From Ferruginibacter sp. (lineage in GTDB: Bacteria; Bacteroidota; Bacteroidia; Chitinophagales; Chitinophagaceae), in NCBI GenBank assembly GCA_025963635.1, contig JAOQAK010000035.1:62001-126000 (forward strand): DNA of 64,000 nucleotides, read 5' to 3'. The notes below the pieces were generated by a model, which ran no database searches, was not told where the DNA came from, and saw only the letters and a program-made list of their open reading frames with translations. This document shows positions 16,546-25,596 of this stretch, in pieces. Position 1 is the stretch's first letter, and the number at the start of each line of letters is the position of its first letter. The position numbers were made by a program, and so were the translations under genes.

Positions 16546-17583
16546 TTATTTTGAATAGCTCAATGTGCAGTCAAATTTCGTATCTCCTGCACCAAGCTCT
16601 TCCGCAGCCGCATTGCTGACGCGGATAAGCAGTCCGGTATTTTGCTTTATGTCGGGGATTACATCCAACACCTTGGCATAAACGCTTTTGCCTGTAGAAT
16701 TATTAGTGATTTTCACAATCGTACCAGGGGTTGAGCTGTTATGTAAGCAATAATATTTACCGTCTTCCCATCCACTGGTGCTTTTGAAAATTGCTGCCTC
16801 GCCTTTTTCACCTGCGATGTCCTTATCATGGATTTGCTTCTCGTAATCGGATCTAAACACGCCTCCATTAAAAGTTTTTGCCTTTACAGGCGTGCTTATT
16901 TTTTTAACCGGTTCAGGTTCTTTCAATGCTGTTTCCACCTCGGGCTCTTTCTTTGTTTTTTCAGCTACGATGGGCTTTTCCTTTGCTGCATTTTTTACAG
17001 GTGGCAGGGGTTCGGTTGTTGCTGGCTTTTGTTCAACCTGTTTCGCCGCGATTGTTTTCGTTGACTCTTCGACTGCTTTAACAGGATTGTCGGCAGGCCT
17101 GGTACTTGCCATACCCGCAAGTGGTGACAGTTCTTTTTTTACCTTCAGGTATCCAACCACCAGTTTGGTACCATTGCTTACCACATCTCCCTTTAGGCTG
17201 TTCCAATGCTTTATCGTTTCCACCGGCACTTTGTTATAATTCACACTGATCCGATATAATCCTTCCTTTCCATCAACCATGTGATATACGGGAATAAAGG
17301 CCTCATCGGCAGCAGCATTGCCTATTTGCGCAAAGTTGGCTGCCGATAATGGAATTTTAAGGGTTTGACCCAGGCTTAAACCATTCTCTAAAACAAGGTT
17401 ATTAAAAGGAGCAACTTCTTTCGGACTAACATTATAAATACGGCCAATGCTATAATAGTTCTCTTTTGGTGCGACAGTGTGAACCAGGTATAAATTTGGT
17501 GCAACGCCCTCTATCACAAGTGGCTTATTTTGTGCCATTACAAACAAAGGCATTGAAAATAATAGGATCAGTAAACGCTTCAT
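16546..17583 (-). CDS. Secreted LysM-domain protein with C-terminal RlpA-like barrel
   Basis: About 345 aa from the ATG at 17583; the track start at 17649 adds an implausible 22-residue tail, whereas MKRLLILLFSMPLFVMAQ is a clean signal peptide. LysM-type repeats follow (VHTVAPKENYYSIGRIYNVSPKEVAPFNNL...LSLGQTLKIPL and a second degenerate copy YRISVNYNKVPVETIKHWNSL). A long Pro/Lys/Glu linker (~residues 155-250) leads to a C-terminal ~100 residues (GEAAIFKSTSGWEDGKYYCLHNSSTPGTIVKITNNSTGKSVYAKVLDVIP) resembling the double-psi beta-barrel of RlpA/expansin-like proteins. Likely acts at peptidoglycan in the periplasm; catalytic activity is not shown. Confidence 0.8.
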   Translation of the reverse strand: MKRLLILLFSMPLFVMAQNKPLVIEGVAPNLYLVHTVAPKENYYSIGRIYNVSPKEVAPFNNLVLENGLSLGQTLKIPLSAANFAQIGNAAADEAFIPVYHMVDGKEGLYRISVNYNKVPVETIKHWNSLKGDVVSNGTKLVVGYLKVKKELSPLAGMASTRPADNPVKAVEESTKTIAAKQVEQKPATTEPLPPVKNAAKEKPIVAEKTKKEPEVETALKEPEPVKKISTPVKAKTFNGGVFRSDYEKQIHDKDIAGEKGEAAIFKSTSGWEDGKYYCLHNSSTPGTIVKITNNSTGKSVYAKVLDVIPDIKQNTGLLIRVSNAAAEELGAGDTKFDCTLSYSK

Positions 17584-17794
17584 AGCTGGTATTTTTTCAC
17601 CGCAAAGATGGGAAATTTTGTTGGTTAGTAGTATTATAATCGGGTACACCCGGTTAGTTTAACTAATCTTTTTTGCTCGTAAATTAAAAATTACTTTAGC
17701 ACAACAAGGTTATGGAACCATTTGCTTAATTATAAAATCCGACATCCCCAACCAGGGCATTTGATTTAAAATAAACCCGAACAAGTTATTATCA

Positions 17795-19189
17795 TTATTT
17801 ATTTAGAATACGCCACTCTTTCGGATAATAGTTATTGATCCGGTTCGGTAAGATCTTTATCCATCCGAGGGCCAGGTGATGGTGAGTTAGCATTGCCCAT
17901 CCTTTATTATGGCTGTCTATTTTAATTTCCCCTCTCCTTAAATATTGCAAAGCAGTTGCCTTATCAACTTTAACAGAAGGGATACGATGATGAATGATTG
18001 AACTCAATGCAAGTTCATGTGCGGGAATCAATTCGTTTCTAATAATTGTTCCCATTTTTACGCCCGCTTTTTTTATATACAAGGCTGAGCGAATGTCTGT
18101 CAAATCATTTTCAAGATGAGCTGGCATGGCAATTACTTCTTCCTGTTGGTTTATGAAGAAGAAATCATCAGGGTTTTTTAGCCATGTTTTTATTACCGAA
18201 ATCTCTTTGGGAGTTAATACTTCTGTTCTGATTTTTTTTTTATTGTTTTGTGGGATAATATCGCCTGCAATATTTTTCTTGAAAGCTGCGATATAAAAAC
18301 CTTCTCCTTTTAGCTGGTCAGGATAAAAACGATAACCAAAAGCATTGCTGTCTGCAGCGGTTGTTTCTACAATATTCCACTCCTCCTTTAATGATAAGCG
18401 GATGGTTGATAACGGATGCTCCTTCATCACCATATCCGCGATTGCTTCATCTTCCTCTGTGGAATAGGAACAGGTGGAATAAATCAAAACGCCGCCTTCC
18501 TTTAATGATGGTAAAATATCGGCCAATATCTTTTGTTGGCGAACACAGCATTGCTCAACATTTTGCCCGCTCCATTCTTCAGTCGCTTTTGGATCTTTCC
18601 TGAATAAGCCGCTACCACTGCAGGGTGCATCTACCACGATAATATCAAAAAAACCAGGTAATCGCTTAAAATCGGCCGGATCATTGTTTGTAACGATCAC
18701 ATTGGATGAACCCCATTTGGTGATGTTTTCTGCTAAAATCATCACCCGGCTTTTAATGACTTCGTTGCTTACCAATAAGCTTGTTGCTGAGAGAAGGGAT
18801 TGTATCAATGTTGATTTGCCGCCCGGTGCTGCGCAAAGATCTAATACTTTTAAAGGCTGTGTAAGATCCACCGATTGCTTCAATGCCTCTTCTAAAAACA
18901 TGCTACTGGCTTCCTGTACATAGTAAGCGCCGCCATGAAACAACGGATCTGAAGTAAATGATGGGCGGGCAGAAAGATAGTATCCATTGCTGCTCCACGG
19001 CACGGGGGAAATTGCCACATCTTCAAAAGCTATTCCTGTTAAATCTGCTTTCAGCGCATCGGGTAATTTATGGATGTTTATTCTTATAGAAGTATTTTGT
19101 TCGCCTGATTGGTGCACTTTTTCAAAAGCTTCTTTGTTGAAGCCCTTTACATTTGTAAGCGAACTGATTAGCGCTGATGGAAGTTCCAA
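17795..19189 (-). CDS. rRNA cytosine-C5 methyltransferase, RsmF/NOL1-NOP2-Sun family
   Basis: 464 aa. The methyltransferase core has the SAM site VLDLCAAPGGKSTL near residue 115, VVDAPCSGSGLFRKDP (motif IV cysteine near 190) and LIYSTCSYSTEEDEAIAD (motif VI catalytic cysteine near 238), the two-cysteine pattern of m5C enzymes. The C-terminal ~150 residues (KIRTEVLTPKEISVIKTWL...KWGWAMLTHHHLALGWIK-like) resemble the extra C-terminal domain of RsmF/YebU. Family members methylate C5 of cytosine in 16S rRNA. A second NOL1/NOP2 protein without that tail is at 37.3-38.5 kb. Confidence 0.88.
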   Translation of the reverse strand: MELPSALISSLTNVKGFNKEAFEKVHQSGEQNTSIRINIHKLPDALKADLTGIAFEDVAISPVPWSSNGYYLSARPSFTSDPLFHGGAYYVQEASSMFLEEALKQSVDLTQPLKVLDLCAAPGGKSTLIQSLLSATSLLVSNEVIKSRVMILAENITKWGSSNVIVTNNDPADFKRLPGFFDIIVVDAPCSGSGLFRKDPKATEEWSGQNVEQCCVRQQKILADILPSLKEGGVLIYSTCSYSTEEDEAIADMVMKEHPLSTIRLSLKEEWNIVETTAADSNAFGYRFYPDQLKGEGFYIAAFKKNIAGDIIPQNNKKKIRTEVLTPKEISVIKTWLKNPDDFFFINQQEEVIAMPAHLENDLTDIRSALYIKKAGVKMGTIIRNELIPAHELALSSIIHHRIPSVKVDKATALQYLRRGEIKIDSHNKGWAMLTHHHLALGWIKILPNRINNYYPKEWRILNK

Positions 19190-19279
19190 AAGAATCTTTT
19201 TTTTGAAGTGGTTATACGAACATTACAGCCAGTTGCCAGTTGATGAAACGTACCACAATAGTATGTAGTACAAGTGAGA

Positions 19280-19311
19280 TTATTTTTTCTTTTTACCAAA
19301 AGAAAAAATAA
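19280..19311. terminator. AT-rich perfect hairpin, probable terminator of the pnt genes
   Basis: TTATTTTTTCTTTT, a 4-nt loop, then AAAAGAAAAAATAA: a perfect 14-bp stem, nearly all A-T. It sits between pntB (ending 19432, minus) and the RsmF-like gene (starting 19189, minus). Stem stability is low, so termination is a guess from position; the rest of 19190-19431 shows nothing recognisable. Confidence 0.45.
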
Positions 19312-19431
19312 CAAAATCATATTTACAACTATGTTGCCCAAAGAAATACAGCTTGTACCAAAATAAACAAGACAAAAAATGGTGATGATTTCCAAATAGT
19401 CCAACAAAAAAAATCATAGTGATACTGACTG

Positions 19432-20946
19432 TTACCCGAGTGTTTTAATCTCTGCACAGAGATCCTGCAACACCTTTTTTGCATCCCCGAACAACATACT
19501 TGTTTTGGGTTGATAAAAGAGGGAATTCTCAATACCCGCATAGCCGGGTTTCATACTCCGTTTATTTACAATCACATTCTTTGCCTGCTCCACTTCCAGT
19601 ATGGGCATGCCATAAATGGGAGACGCCAGATCATTTTTTGCAGCAGGGTTTACCACATCATTGGCGCCGAGGATCAACACCACATCACAGGTTTTAAATT
19701 CATCATTTGCCTGCTCCATCTCCAGTAATTTTTCATAATTCACATCAGCTTCGGCAAGCAACACATTCATGTGGCCCGGCATACGGCCGGCAACGGGGTG
19801 GATGGCATACTTTACTTCAACACCTTTTTCTTCCAATATTTTTTCCAACTCATGACAGGTATGCTGGGCCTGTGCCACCGCCAATCCATAACCCGGTACG
19901 ATCATGACTTTGTTGGCATAACTCATTACCATTGCACAATCGCTTAAACTGATTTCTTTATAAGCGCCGTGTTCAGCAGATGCAGCGCCTTCTGCCGCTG
20001 CAGCACCTCCCCATGAACCGATGATCACATTGAGCAAACTACGGTTCATTGCCTTGCACATCAGGATGGTAAGCAGCGTACCGGCGGCTCCTACCAATAT
20101 ACCGCCTGTTAGCATCGCCTGGTTATTATACATAAATCCTGCACTGGCAGCTGCTACGCCCGTGAAGCTGTTGAGCAAGGAAATTACCACGGGCATGTCC
20201 GCACCACCAATCGGCAGCACGAATAAAACACCGTACATAAGAGACAGTGCCAATATTCCATAAAACAGGGAAAGATTAAAAGAAGTAAGTCCCCATGCTG
20301 CCGGGTTGCTGTCGTCTGTAACTGGCGTTTTAAAAATGAACAAGGCAATTGCCGCTACCAACACAAACAATAAAACCATGTTGAGGTTACGCTGGCCTTT
20401 GAAGGTGGTGTCTTTTATGATGCCCCTTAATTTTCCCCAGGCAATGATGCTACCACCAAAGGAGATACTGCCGATCACCAAACCTGCAATGATGGCGATG
20501 ACCGAAACGGTGGTTAGTTCCTGCGTTAACCAGGTAGTTCCATCAACCGATTCATTGGCAGAATGAATGTAATGATTGAATTCAATAAGAGAGATCAGCA
20601 TCGCACAGGCACCGCCCATCCCGTTAAAAAGACTCACCATCTCGGGCATGGCGGTCATTTGAATTTTTTTGGCAGAAACAAATCCCAATACCGAACCAAT
20701 TGCCAGCGCCAGGAAAATCAACGCGATATTGCCCAGGTGTACTTTTTCGCCATCCACTTCATGTTCAAACAAAAAGATCGTTCCAAAAATACCAATCGCC
20801 ATTCCCGCTGCTGCTACAAGGTTTCCCCTGCGGGCACTTTCAGGATGTGATAACATTTTAAGACCAAGAATAAAAGTAACGGAAGCGATAAGATAACAGA
20901 TCGTTAGTACGTGAAGTCCCATATTTAAAAAATTTGCCTCAACCAT
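19432..20946 (-). CDS. pntB: NAD(P) transhydrogenase subunit beta
   Basis: 504 aa (or 497 from the second ATG at 20925, MGLHVLTICYL, which may be the true start). About nine membrane helices fill the first two thirds, ending in NGMGGACAMLISL- and SFGGSIIAWGKLRG-type segments; the C-terminal ~180 residues form the NADP-binding domain dIII with VPGYGLAVAQAQHTCHELEKIL, HPVAGRMPGHMNVLLAEA and ILGANDVVNPAAKND, all strongly family-specific. With PntAA and PntAB it couples hydride transfer from NADH to NADP+ to proton flow across the inner membrane, supplying NADPH. Confidence 0.96.
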   Translation of the reverse strand: MVEANFLNMGLHVLTICYLIASVTFILGLKMLSHPESARRGNLVAAAGMAIGIFGTIFLFEHEVDGEKVHLGNIALIFLALAIGSVLGFVSAKKIQMTAMPEMVSLFNGMGGACAMLISLIEFNHYIHSANESVDGTTWLTQELTTVSVIAIIAGLVIGSISFGGSIIAWGKLRGIIKDTTFKGQRNLNMVLLFVLVAAIALFIFKTPVTDDSNPAAWGLTSFNLSLFYGILALSLMYGVLFVLPIGGADMPVVISLLNSFTGVAAASAGFMYNNQAMLTGGILVGAAGTLLTILMCKAMNRSLLNVIIGSWGGAAAAEGAASAEHGAYKEISLSDCAMVMSYANKVMIVPGYGLAVAQAQHTCHELEKILEEKGVEVKYAIHPVAGRMPGHMNVLLAEADVNYEKLLEMEQANDEFKTCDVVLILGANDVVNPAAKNDLASPIYGMPILEVEQAKNVIVNKRSMKPGYAGIENSLFYQPKTSMLFGDAKKVLQDLCAEIKTLG

Positions 20947-21023
20947 ACGGGCTTTGGGCTTTTATAAGTAAATCTTTATTTAGAGAAAATATTATGCATT
21001 CTGCATTCTTAAAAGCACCCTGC

Positions 21024-21347
21024 TCAATTCGCCTTTGGTGCTCTTTTCTTCTTAAACATCTCCAGCATCCTGTCGGTAACAACAAAGCCGCCCACTACAT
21101 TTAGGGTGCCTAATACCACGGCCAGAAAACCCAATACCAGGGCACCATAATTGTCTGGTTGTGCCTGTCCCATTACGATGATTGCGCCAATTACCACTAC
21201 TCCATGAATGGCATTTGCTCCGCTCATTAACGGTGTATGCAGTACGCTTGGCACACGGCCAATCACTTCGATCCCTAAAAAAACAGAAAGGATTACGATG
21301 TATATAATTTCGATATGGAAGCTGAAAAAATCCAGGATAGATTGCAT
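21024..21347 (-). CDS. pntAB: NAD(P) transhydrogenase subunit alpha, membrane part
   Basis: 107 aa with three to four hydrophobic helices. FVVTDRMLEMFKKK near the C-terminus and VIGRVPSVLHTPLMSGANAIHGVVVIGAI in the middle are the hallmarks of the PntA transmembrane domain dII, encoded here as a separate gene as is common in bacteria with split PntA. 77 bp upstream of pntB and after pntAA on the same strand; the intervening gap to pntAA contains a heptad repeat. Confidence 0.95.
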   Translation of the reverse strand: MQSILDFFSFHIEIIYIVILSVFLGIEVIGRVPSVLHTPLMSGANAIHGVVVIGAIIVMGQAQPDNYGALVLGFLAVVLGTLNVVGGFVVTDRMLEMFKKKRAPKAN

Positions 21348-21418
21348 AGTTGGTTTATTTGCACAATGATCAGGGGATCAATGGCTGTTTTATTGTGTTA
21401 AGAATATTATGTTGATAG

Positions 21419-21534
21419 TCGTGAATGGTGAATCGTGAATCGTGAATGGTCAATGGTGAATGGTGAATCGCTAATCATTATTCATCTCCTCTTAATCACG
21501 CCCATTGACCATTGACCATTGCCCATTCACGATA
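21419..21534. repeat. Heptad-repeat hairpin, GTGAATG/CATTCAC type, copy 1
   Basis: A left arm of degenerate GTGAATG heptads (GTGAATGGTGAATCGTGAATCGTGAATGGTC...) faces a right arm of the complement (CCCATTGACCATTGACCATTGCCCATTCACGAT). The same right-arm layout recurs at 51619-51663 with a different number of heptads. The element reaches into pntAA: the TGA stop of that gene (minus strand TCGTGAATG) belongs to the repeat. Confidence 0.8.
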
Positions 21535-22648
21535 CAAAAGCCTGTACCCGATCATTCGTTATTTTTCCTTCATGAACAATGCAGGTGCCCTTAACCAGAT
21601 CATCTTCAAAATTCAGGTTCAATTGGCCTTCTTTTCCAATCATCAATTGTAAAAAGTTCAAAATATTTTTCCCGTACAATTTGCTTGCATCACTGGGCAT
21701 TCCCGCAGCCAGCCTCGAATTGCCCACAATGCTAACACCGTTGTGAACAATGGTTTCATCGTTAATAGTTAGTTCGGTATTGCCTCCAGTAGCTGCCGCC
21801 AAATCAATGATTACAGAGCCATTCTTCATGGCTTCCATCATTTCGGTCGTGATCAATATGGGTGCTTTCTTACCGGGTATCTGGGCGGTGGTGATGATGA
21901 TGTCTGCCTTGGCAACACTTTCAGCTATTTTGGCTTTCTGGTGCTGCATAAAATCCGCCGTTTGCTCTACCGCATATCCACCGGCTTTGCTGGCATCAGC
22001 GGCTCCTTCTACTTCAATAAACTTAGCACCAAGGCTCATCACTTCTTCTTTTACGGCGGGCCTGGTGTCAAAAACTTCTACTACCGCACCCAGCCTTCTG
22101 CCCGTGGCAACTGCCTGTAGCCCTGCAACACCAGCTCCAAGGATTAGCATTTTTGCAGGAGGAATGCTTCCGGCTGCCGTCATAAACATGGGAAAATATT
22201 TCGGAAATAGGTTTGCTGCTGTAAGTACGGCTTTGTACCCGGCAATATTGGCCTGGCTGCTTAATACATCCATACTCTGAGCCCGGGTGGTCCGGGGAAT
22301 CATGTCGATACTGAACACCGTTACTCCTTTTGCCACACATTCTTTAACAAGGGCGGCATTAAACAAGGGCTGGTAAACACCGAGGATAATTTTAAATTGC
22401 AATAAGCTTAGCTCACCGGATTGCGGTTCATTGATACATAAAATAATATCCGCTTTACTAAAAACTTCATCACGGCTCACGATTTCTGCACCTGCCTGGA
22501 TGTATTTCCCGTTCATTGCAAATGCGGTAGCACCAGCATTGGTTTCGATGATCACCGCAACATTCCATTTTTTAAGGATCGTTACATGTTCTGGTAAGAT
22601 GGAGACTCTGGTTTCAGGAGATGATTCTTTTAAAACGCCGATTGTCAT
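21527..22648 (-). CDS. pntAA: NAD(P) transhydrogenase subunit alpha, soluble NAD-binding part
   Basis: 373 aa. MTIGVLKESSPETRVSILPEHV is the alanine dehydrogenase/PNT N-terminal signature; RAQSMDVLSSQANIAGYKAVLTAA lies near 125, and the NAD fold ILGAGVAGLQAVATGRRLGAVVEVFDTRPAVKEEVMSLGAKFIEVE near 165 is the PntA form. This is domain dI, which binds NAD(H) on the cytoplasmic side. A -7 box (TACCTTTG on the minus strand, 22665-22672) lies just upstream. The stop codon is embedded in a heptad repeat. Confidence 0.96.
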   Translation of the reverse strand: MTIGVLKESSPETRVSILPEHVTILKKWNVAVIIETNAGATAFAMNGKYIQAGAEIVSRDEVFSKADIILCINEPQSGELSLLQFKIILGVYQPLFNAALVKECVAKGVTVFSIDMIPRTTRAQSMDVLSSQANIAGYKAVLTAANLFPKYFPMFMTAAGSIPPAKMLILGAGVAGLQAVATGRRLGAVVEVFDTRPAVKEEVMSLGAKFIEVEGAADASKAGGYAVEQTADFMQHQKAKIAESVAKADIIITTAQIPGKKAPILITTEMMEAMKNGSVIIDLAAATGGNTELTINDETIVHNGVSIVGNSRLAAGMPSDASKLYGKNILNFLQLMIGKEGQLNLNFEDDLVKGTCIVHEGKITNDRVQAFVS

Positions 22649-22664
22649 AAGGAAAAAGTTGGCG

Positions 22665-22672
22665 CAAAGGTA
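22665..22672 (-). promoter_or_regulatory. -7 promoter box upstream of pntAA
   Basis: TACCTTTG on the minus strand, followed by GC, 17 bp before the pntAA ATG. A good -33 TTG at 19-21 bp is not obvious, so this is a half-site match. Confidence 0.45.
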
Positions 22673-22681
22673 ATTTTTAAT

Positions 22682-23479
22682 TTAGAATCGTATTATAAAA
22701 TGTTGTTTCACCTTAAAATCCGGATTGATAAAAACCAGGCCTATAAAGAAAAGATCAATGGTGAGGGTAACCGCAGGATCTTGTTGGATGTCAGTCCAGG
22801 CGGATTCCATCTCGGCGCTCCAGTGTATGTCATCAAAAACAAAAATGGTGGCGTTGGATGAATGACTTAACAATTGTTGAAAATATTGCAAGGTGGGCGC
22901 TTTGCGATGGTTGCCATCAATAAATACAAAATATACTGTTTGAATGGTTGTCAAAAGCTGCGGAAGAGTTTTGGCAAAATCACCCCTTATAATTTCAATA
23001 TTTTTTAACCGCAATGCATCGAAAGTTTGCTGTGCTATGGCAGCTATGCTGGAAGCGCCTTCGCAGGTATACAATCTTGCATCTTTACTGCCAACAGAGA
23101 GATAAGCACTGGTGATACCAAGTGAGGTGCCCAATTCCAAAATGTTAATAGGCTGGTAATATTGCACCATGCGAAATAATAATTGAGCATATTTAGCAGG
23201 TTTCAATGAAGAGTTGGCGATGTCTTTTACCTTCCGCTGATTTGTTTTAATGAGGCTGGAGCCTGCTCCAAAATCCTCCACCTCTATCGTGCTAAAATCG
23301 GCGGTTAATTTCTTTCGTTGATCTTCAATACTTGCATAGCAATCATATTGTTTTGTATCGTTCAATACATGCGTAATGAAATCAAACACAAACGGCGAAT
23401 GTACTCCGTGGCCCTTACCGTTAGACGCCGTCAGAAAATATCGCAGGTATTTTTTTGCTAATTGAAAGTGGTTGTACAA
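22682..23479 (-). CDS. Class I SAM-dependent methyltransferase (O-methyltransferase-like)
   Basis: 265 aa. The start is a TTG; no in-frame ATG precedes the fold and a stop lies upstream. Residues ~85-220 form a Rossmann methyltransferase: ILELGTSLGITSAYLSVGSKDARLYTCEG (SAM motif I near 113), IEIIRGDFAKTLPQLL and YFVFIDGNHRKAPTLQYFQQLL, then IFVFDDIHWSAEME. The DGNHR and DDIHW motifs are like those of metal-dependent O-methyltransferases. The N-terminal GKGHGVHSPFVFDFITHVL is a recurrent Bacteroidota pattern. Substrate unknown. Confidence 0.85.
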   Translation of the reverse strand: MYNHFQLAKKYLRYFLTASNGKGHGVHSPFVFDFITHVLNDTKQYDCYASIEDQRKKLTADFSTIEVEDFGAGSSLIKTNQRKVKDIANSSLKPAKYAQLLFRMVQYYQPINILELGTSLGITSAYLSVGSKDARLYTCEGASSIAAIAQQTFDALRLKNIEIIRGDFAKTLPQLLTTIQTVYFVFIDGNHRKAPTLQYFQQLLSHSSNATIFVFDDIHWSAEMESAWTDIQQDPAVTLTIDLFFIGLVFINPDFKVKQHFIIRF

Positions 23480-23529
23480 AGAAGAGAAAATGAAAAATTA
23501 AGAATTGAAAATTAAGAATGAACTGCAGA

Positions 23530-24075
23530 TTATTTTTTCTTCCAGGTTTGAAATGAATAAGCGTATGCATGTTTATCATCTACCTGAAAATCTTCATTGG
23601 AAACCAGTTCCCACTTGCCTTCATCGATCTCAGGAAAAAAAGCATCCCCTTCTAAAATAGCGTGTACCCTTGTAATATAGATGGTATCGGCAATGTCCAT
23701 GGACTGCTTAAAAATTTCGCCGCCGCCGATGATAAATATTTGTTTTGCATTGGTGTCCCTGGCTTTCTGAATGGCATCGTCCAGGTTCGCCGCAGTGATC
23801 GTTCCTTCTGCTTTCCAACCAGGGTTGCGGGTGATTACAATATTTATTCTGCCGGGCAACGGTTTATTCACTTCTTCAAATGTTTTCCGGCCCATGATCA
23901 CCGGGAAACCCCAGGTGGTGTTTTTAAAAAATTTAAGATCGTTGGGTAAATTCCATACCAGGTGATTGTCCTTTCCAATAACATTGTTGGTGGAAGCTGC
24001 TACAATAAGTGCTAAAGCCTCCCTTCCCTCCAAAGGGAGGTTCTTTGTCTCTTTTATTTTGGTTGATTCATTCAT
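23530..24075 (-). CDS. folA: Dihydrofolate reductase with a repeat-derived N-terminal extension
   Basis: 181 aa. From residue ~22 the protein is a normal DHFR: ALIVAASTNNVIGKDNHLVWNLPNDLKFFKNTTWGFPVIMGRKTFEEV, then GRINIVITRNP and IFIIGGGEIFKQSM (NADPH binding). It reduces dihydrofolate to tetrahydrofolate and serves the ThyA reaction encoded upstream. DHFRs usually begin right at the first strand; here ~20 residues (NESTKIKETKNLPLEGREA) precede it, encoded by a palindromic intergenic repeat (24018-24040). The only ATG is the one at 24075; an internal TTG inside the repeat is an alternative start. Confidence 0.93.
   Translation of the reverse strand: MNESTKIKETKNLPLEGREALALIVAASTNNVIGKDNHLVWNLPNDLKFFKNTTWGFPVIMGRKTFEEVNKPLPGRINIVITRNPGWKAEGTITAANLDDAIQKARDTNAKQIFIIGGGEIFKQSMDIADTIYITRVHAILEGDAFFPEIDEGKWELVSNEDFQVDDKHAYAYSFQTWKKK
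24018..24040. repeat. CCTCCCTT...AAGGGAGG palindrome inside the folA 5' end
   Basis: CCTCCCTT, a 7-nt spacer, AAGGGAGG: a perfect 8-bp stem. Its minus-strand translation LPLEGREA is familiar as a spurious peptide from a palindromic repeat common between genes of Bacteroidota. Here it lies in frame within the dihydrofolate reductase ORF. Confidence 0.7.
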
Positions 24076-24159
24076 ATTATAAGAGCGAATGCTTAGAAAT
24101 TAGAAAAATATTGATTGTTAATTCCTTCTTCAAAATTGCTGCCAGGGAGCGATCAGCTT

Positions 24160-24984
24160 TTAAACCGCCACCGGTGCTTTTATCGCAGGATGTGACTGGT
24201 AATTCACCAATTCGAAATCTTCGTACTTAAAATCAAAAATATCTTTGACCGCAGGATTTATTTTCATTTTTGGTAATGGAAACGGTGTTCTGCTTAATTG
24301 CAGGTTGGCCTGTTCAAAATGATTGTTGTACAAATGAACATCTCCAAATGAATGGATAAATTCTCCGGGTTCCATATCACAAACCTGTGCAATCATCATC
24401 GTAAGCAAAGCATAAGAGGCAATATTAAAGGGAACTCCGAGAAAAACATCCGCGGAACGCTGGTACAACTGGCAACTAAGCGTTCTTCTACCAGCTGCTG
24501 ATTTGGAAGGCGTTGTATAGAATTGGAACAAACAATGACAAGGCATTAGTTTCATCTTTGGCAAATCAGCCACATTCCATGCACTAATGATCATCCGCCT
24601 GCTGTCGGGGTTATTTTTTAGTTGATGAATCAATTCTTTTACCTGGTCTGTTTCCACGCCATCTGCCCCTTCCCAACTACGCCACTGTTTTCCATATACT
24701 GGTCCAAGATCGCCGTTTTCATCGGCCCACTCATCCCAGATTTTTACATTATGTTCTTTTAAATACGCAATATTAGTATCTCCTTTCAAAAACCAGAGCA
24801 ATTCGTAAATAATGCTCTTCATGTGGCATTTTTTGGTAGTCACCAGTGGAAAACCGTTTCCCAGGTTGAACCGCAGCTGATGACCAAATACACTTCTTGT
24901 GCCGGTACCTGTCCGGTCGCTTTTATCGTTGCCTGTGTCTATGATATGCTTAAGAAGCTGAAGGTATTGTTGCATGGACTGCAA
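24160..24984 (-). CDS. thyA: Thymidylate synthase
   Basis: 274 aa. Motifs: [19 protein letters not shown] near the N-terminus (folate/phosphate site), [28 protein letters not shown] with the catalytic cysteine near 160, [23 protein letters not shown] and [13 protein letters not shown]. It methylates dUMP to dTMP with methylene-tetrahydrofolate, producing the dihydrofolate that FolA (84 bp downstream) recycles. First gene of the leftward thyA-folA set. Confidence 0.97.
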   Translation of the reverse strand: MQSMQQYLQLLKHIIDTGNDKSDRTGTGTRSVFGHQLRFNLGNGFPLVTTKKCHMKSIIYELLWFLKGDTNIAYLKEHNVKIWDEWADENGDLGPVYGKQWRSWEGADGVETDQVKELIHQLKNNPDSRRMIISAWNVADLPKMKLMPCHCLFQFYTTPSKSAAGRRTLSCQLYQRSADVFLGVPFNIASYALLTMMIAQVCDMEPGEFIHSFGDVHLYNNHFEQANLQLSRTPFPLPKMKINPAVKDIFDFKYEDFELVNYQSHPAIKAPVAV

Positions 24985-25092
24985 GTTAACTTAAGTTGCA
25001 AAGAGGACAAAAGATTCGTATTCTTGCGACCAAATTACCTTACAATATCACTGAATGTACGAATTGCAACCCTCTAAAGAAACAAAATATAC

Positions 25093-25545
25093 ATGAATAT
25101 TATTATAAGAAAAGCTATAAAAGAAGATTGCCGTCGCATAATGGAACTCGTGGCAGAACTGGCAATATATGAGAAAGCGCCAGATGAAATTACCGTAAAC
25201 TTTGACCATTTTGTGGAAAGCGGTTTTGGAGAAAATCCAGTCTGGTGGGCTTTTGTGGCAGAAATTGGCGGAAAGGTGGAAGGCTTTGCGCTCTATTATA
25301 TCCGCTATAGCACCTGGAAAGGTCAGCGAATGTACCTCGAAGACCTGATAGTAACGGAAAAATCCCGGGGAATGGGCATTGGCAAACTGCTCTTCAATCA
25401 ACTGATTGAAGAAGCTAAACAAAAACAATTTACCGGGATCGCCTGGCAGGTGCTTGACTGGAACGAACCAGCCATTAACTTCTATAAAAAGCTCGGCCAG
25501 GTAAGTTTCGACAGTGAATGGGTGAATTGTGCGATCAATTTTTAA
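25093..25545 (+). CDS. GNAT family N-acetyltransferase (SSAT-like)
   Basis: 150 aa. IIIRKAIKEDCRRIMELVAELAIYEKAPDE at the N-terminus, then GFALYYIRYSTWKGQRMYLEDLIVTEKSRGMGIGKLLFNQLIEEAKQKQ (acetyl-CoA site, the RGMGIGKLL loop near 95) and WQVLDWNEPAINFYKKLG. The YSTWKG..MYLEDL..T...RG.G block is that of the spermidine/spermine acetyltransferase-like group. The substrate is not established. It precedes the isocitrate dehydrogenase gene by 51 bp. Confidence 0.87.
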   Translation: MNIIIRKAIKEDCRRIMELVAELAIYEKAPDEITVNFDHFVESGFGENPVWWAFVAEIGGKVEGFALYYIRYSTWKGQRMYLEDLIVTEKSRGMGIGKLLFNQLIEEAKQKQFTGIAWQVLDWNEPAINFYKKLGQVSFDSEWVNCAINF

Positions 25546-25596
25546 CACCGGTGCTTACCTTTACTCTACATAACATTCATCTATTAAAATATTTAT

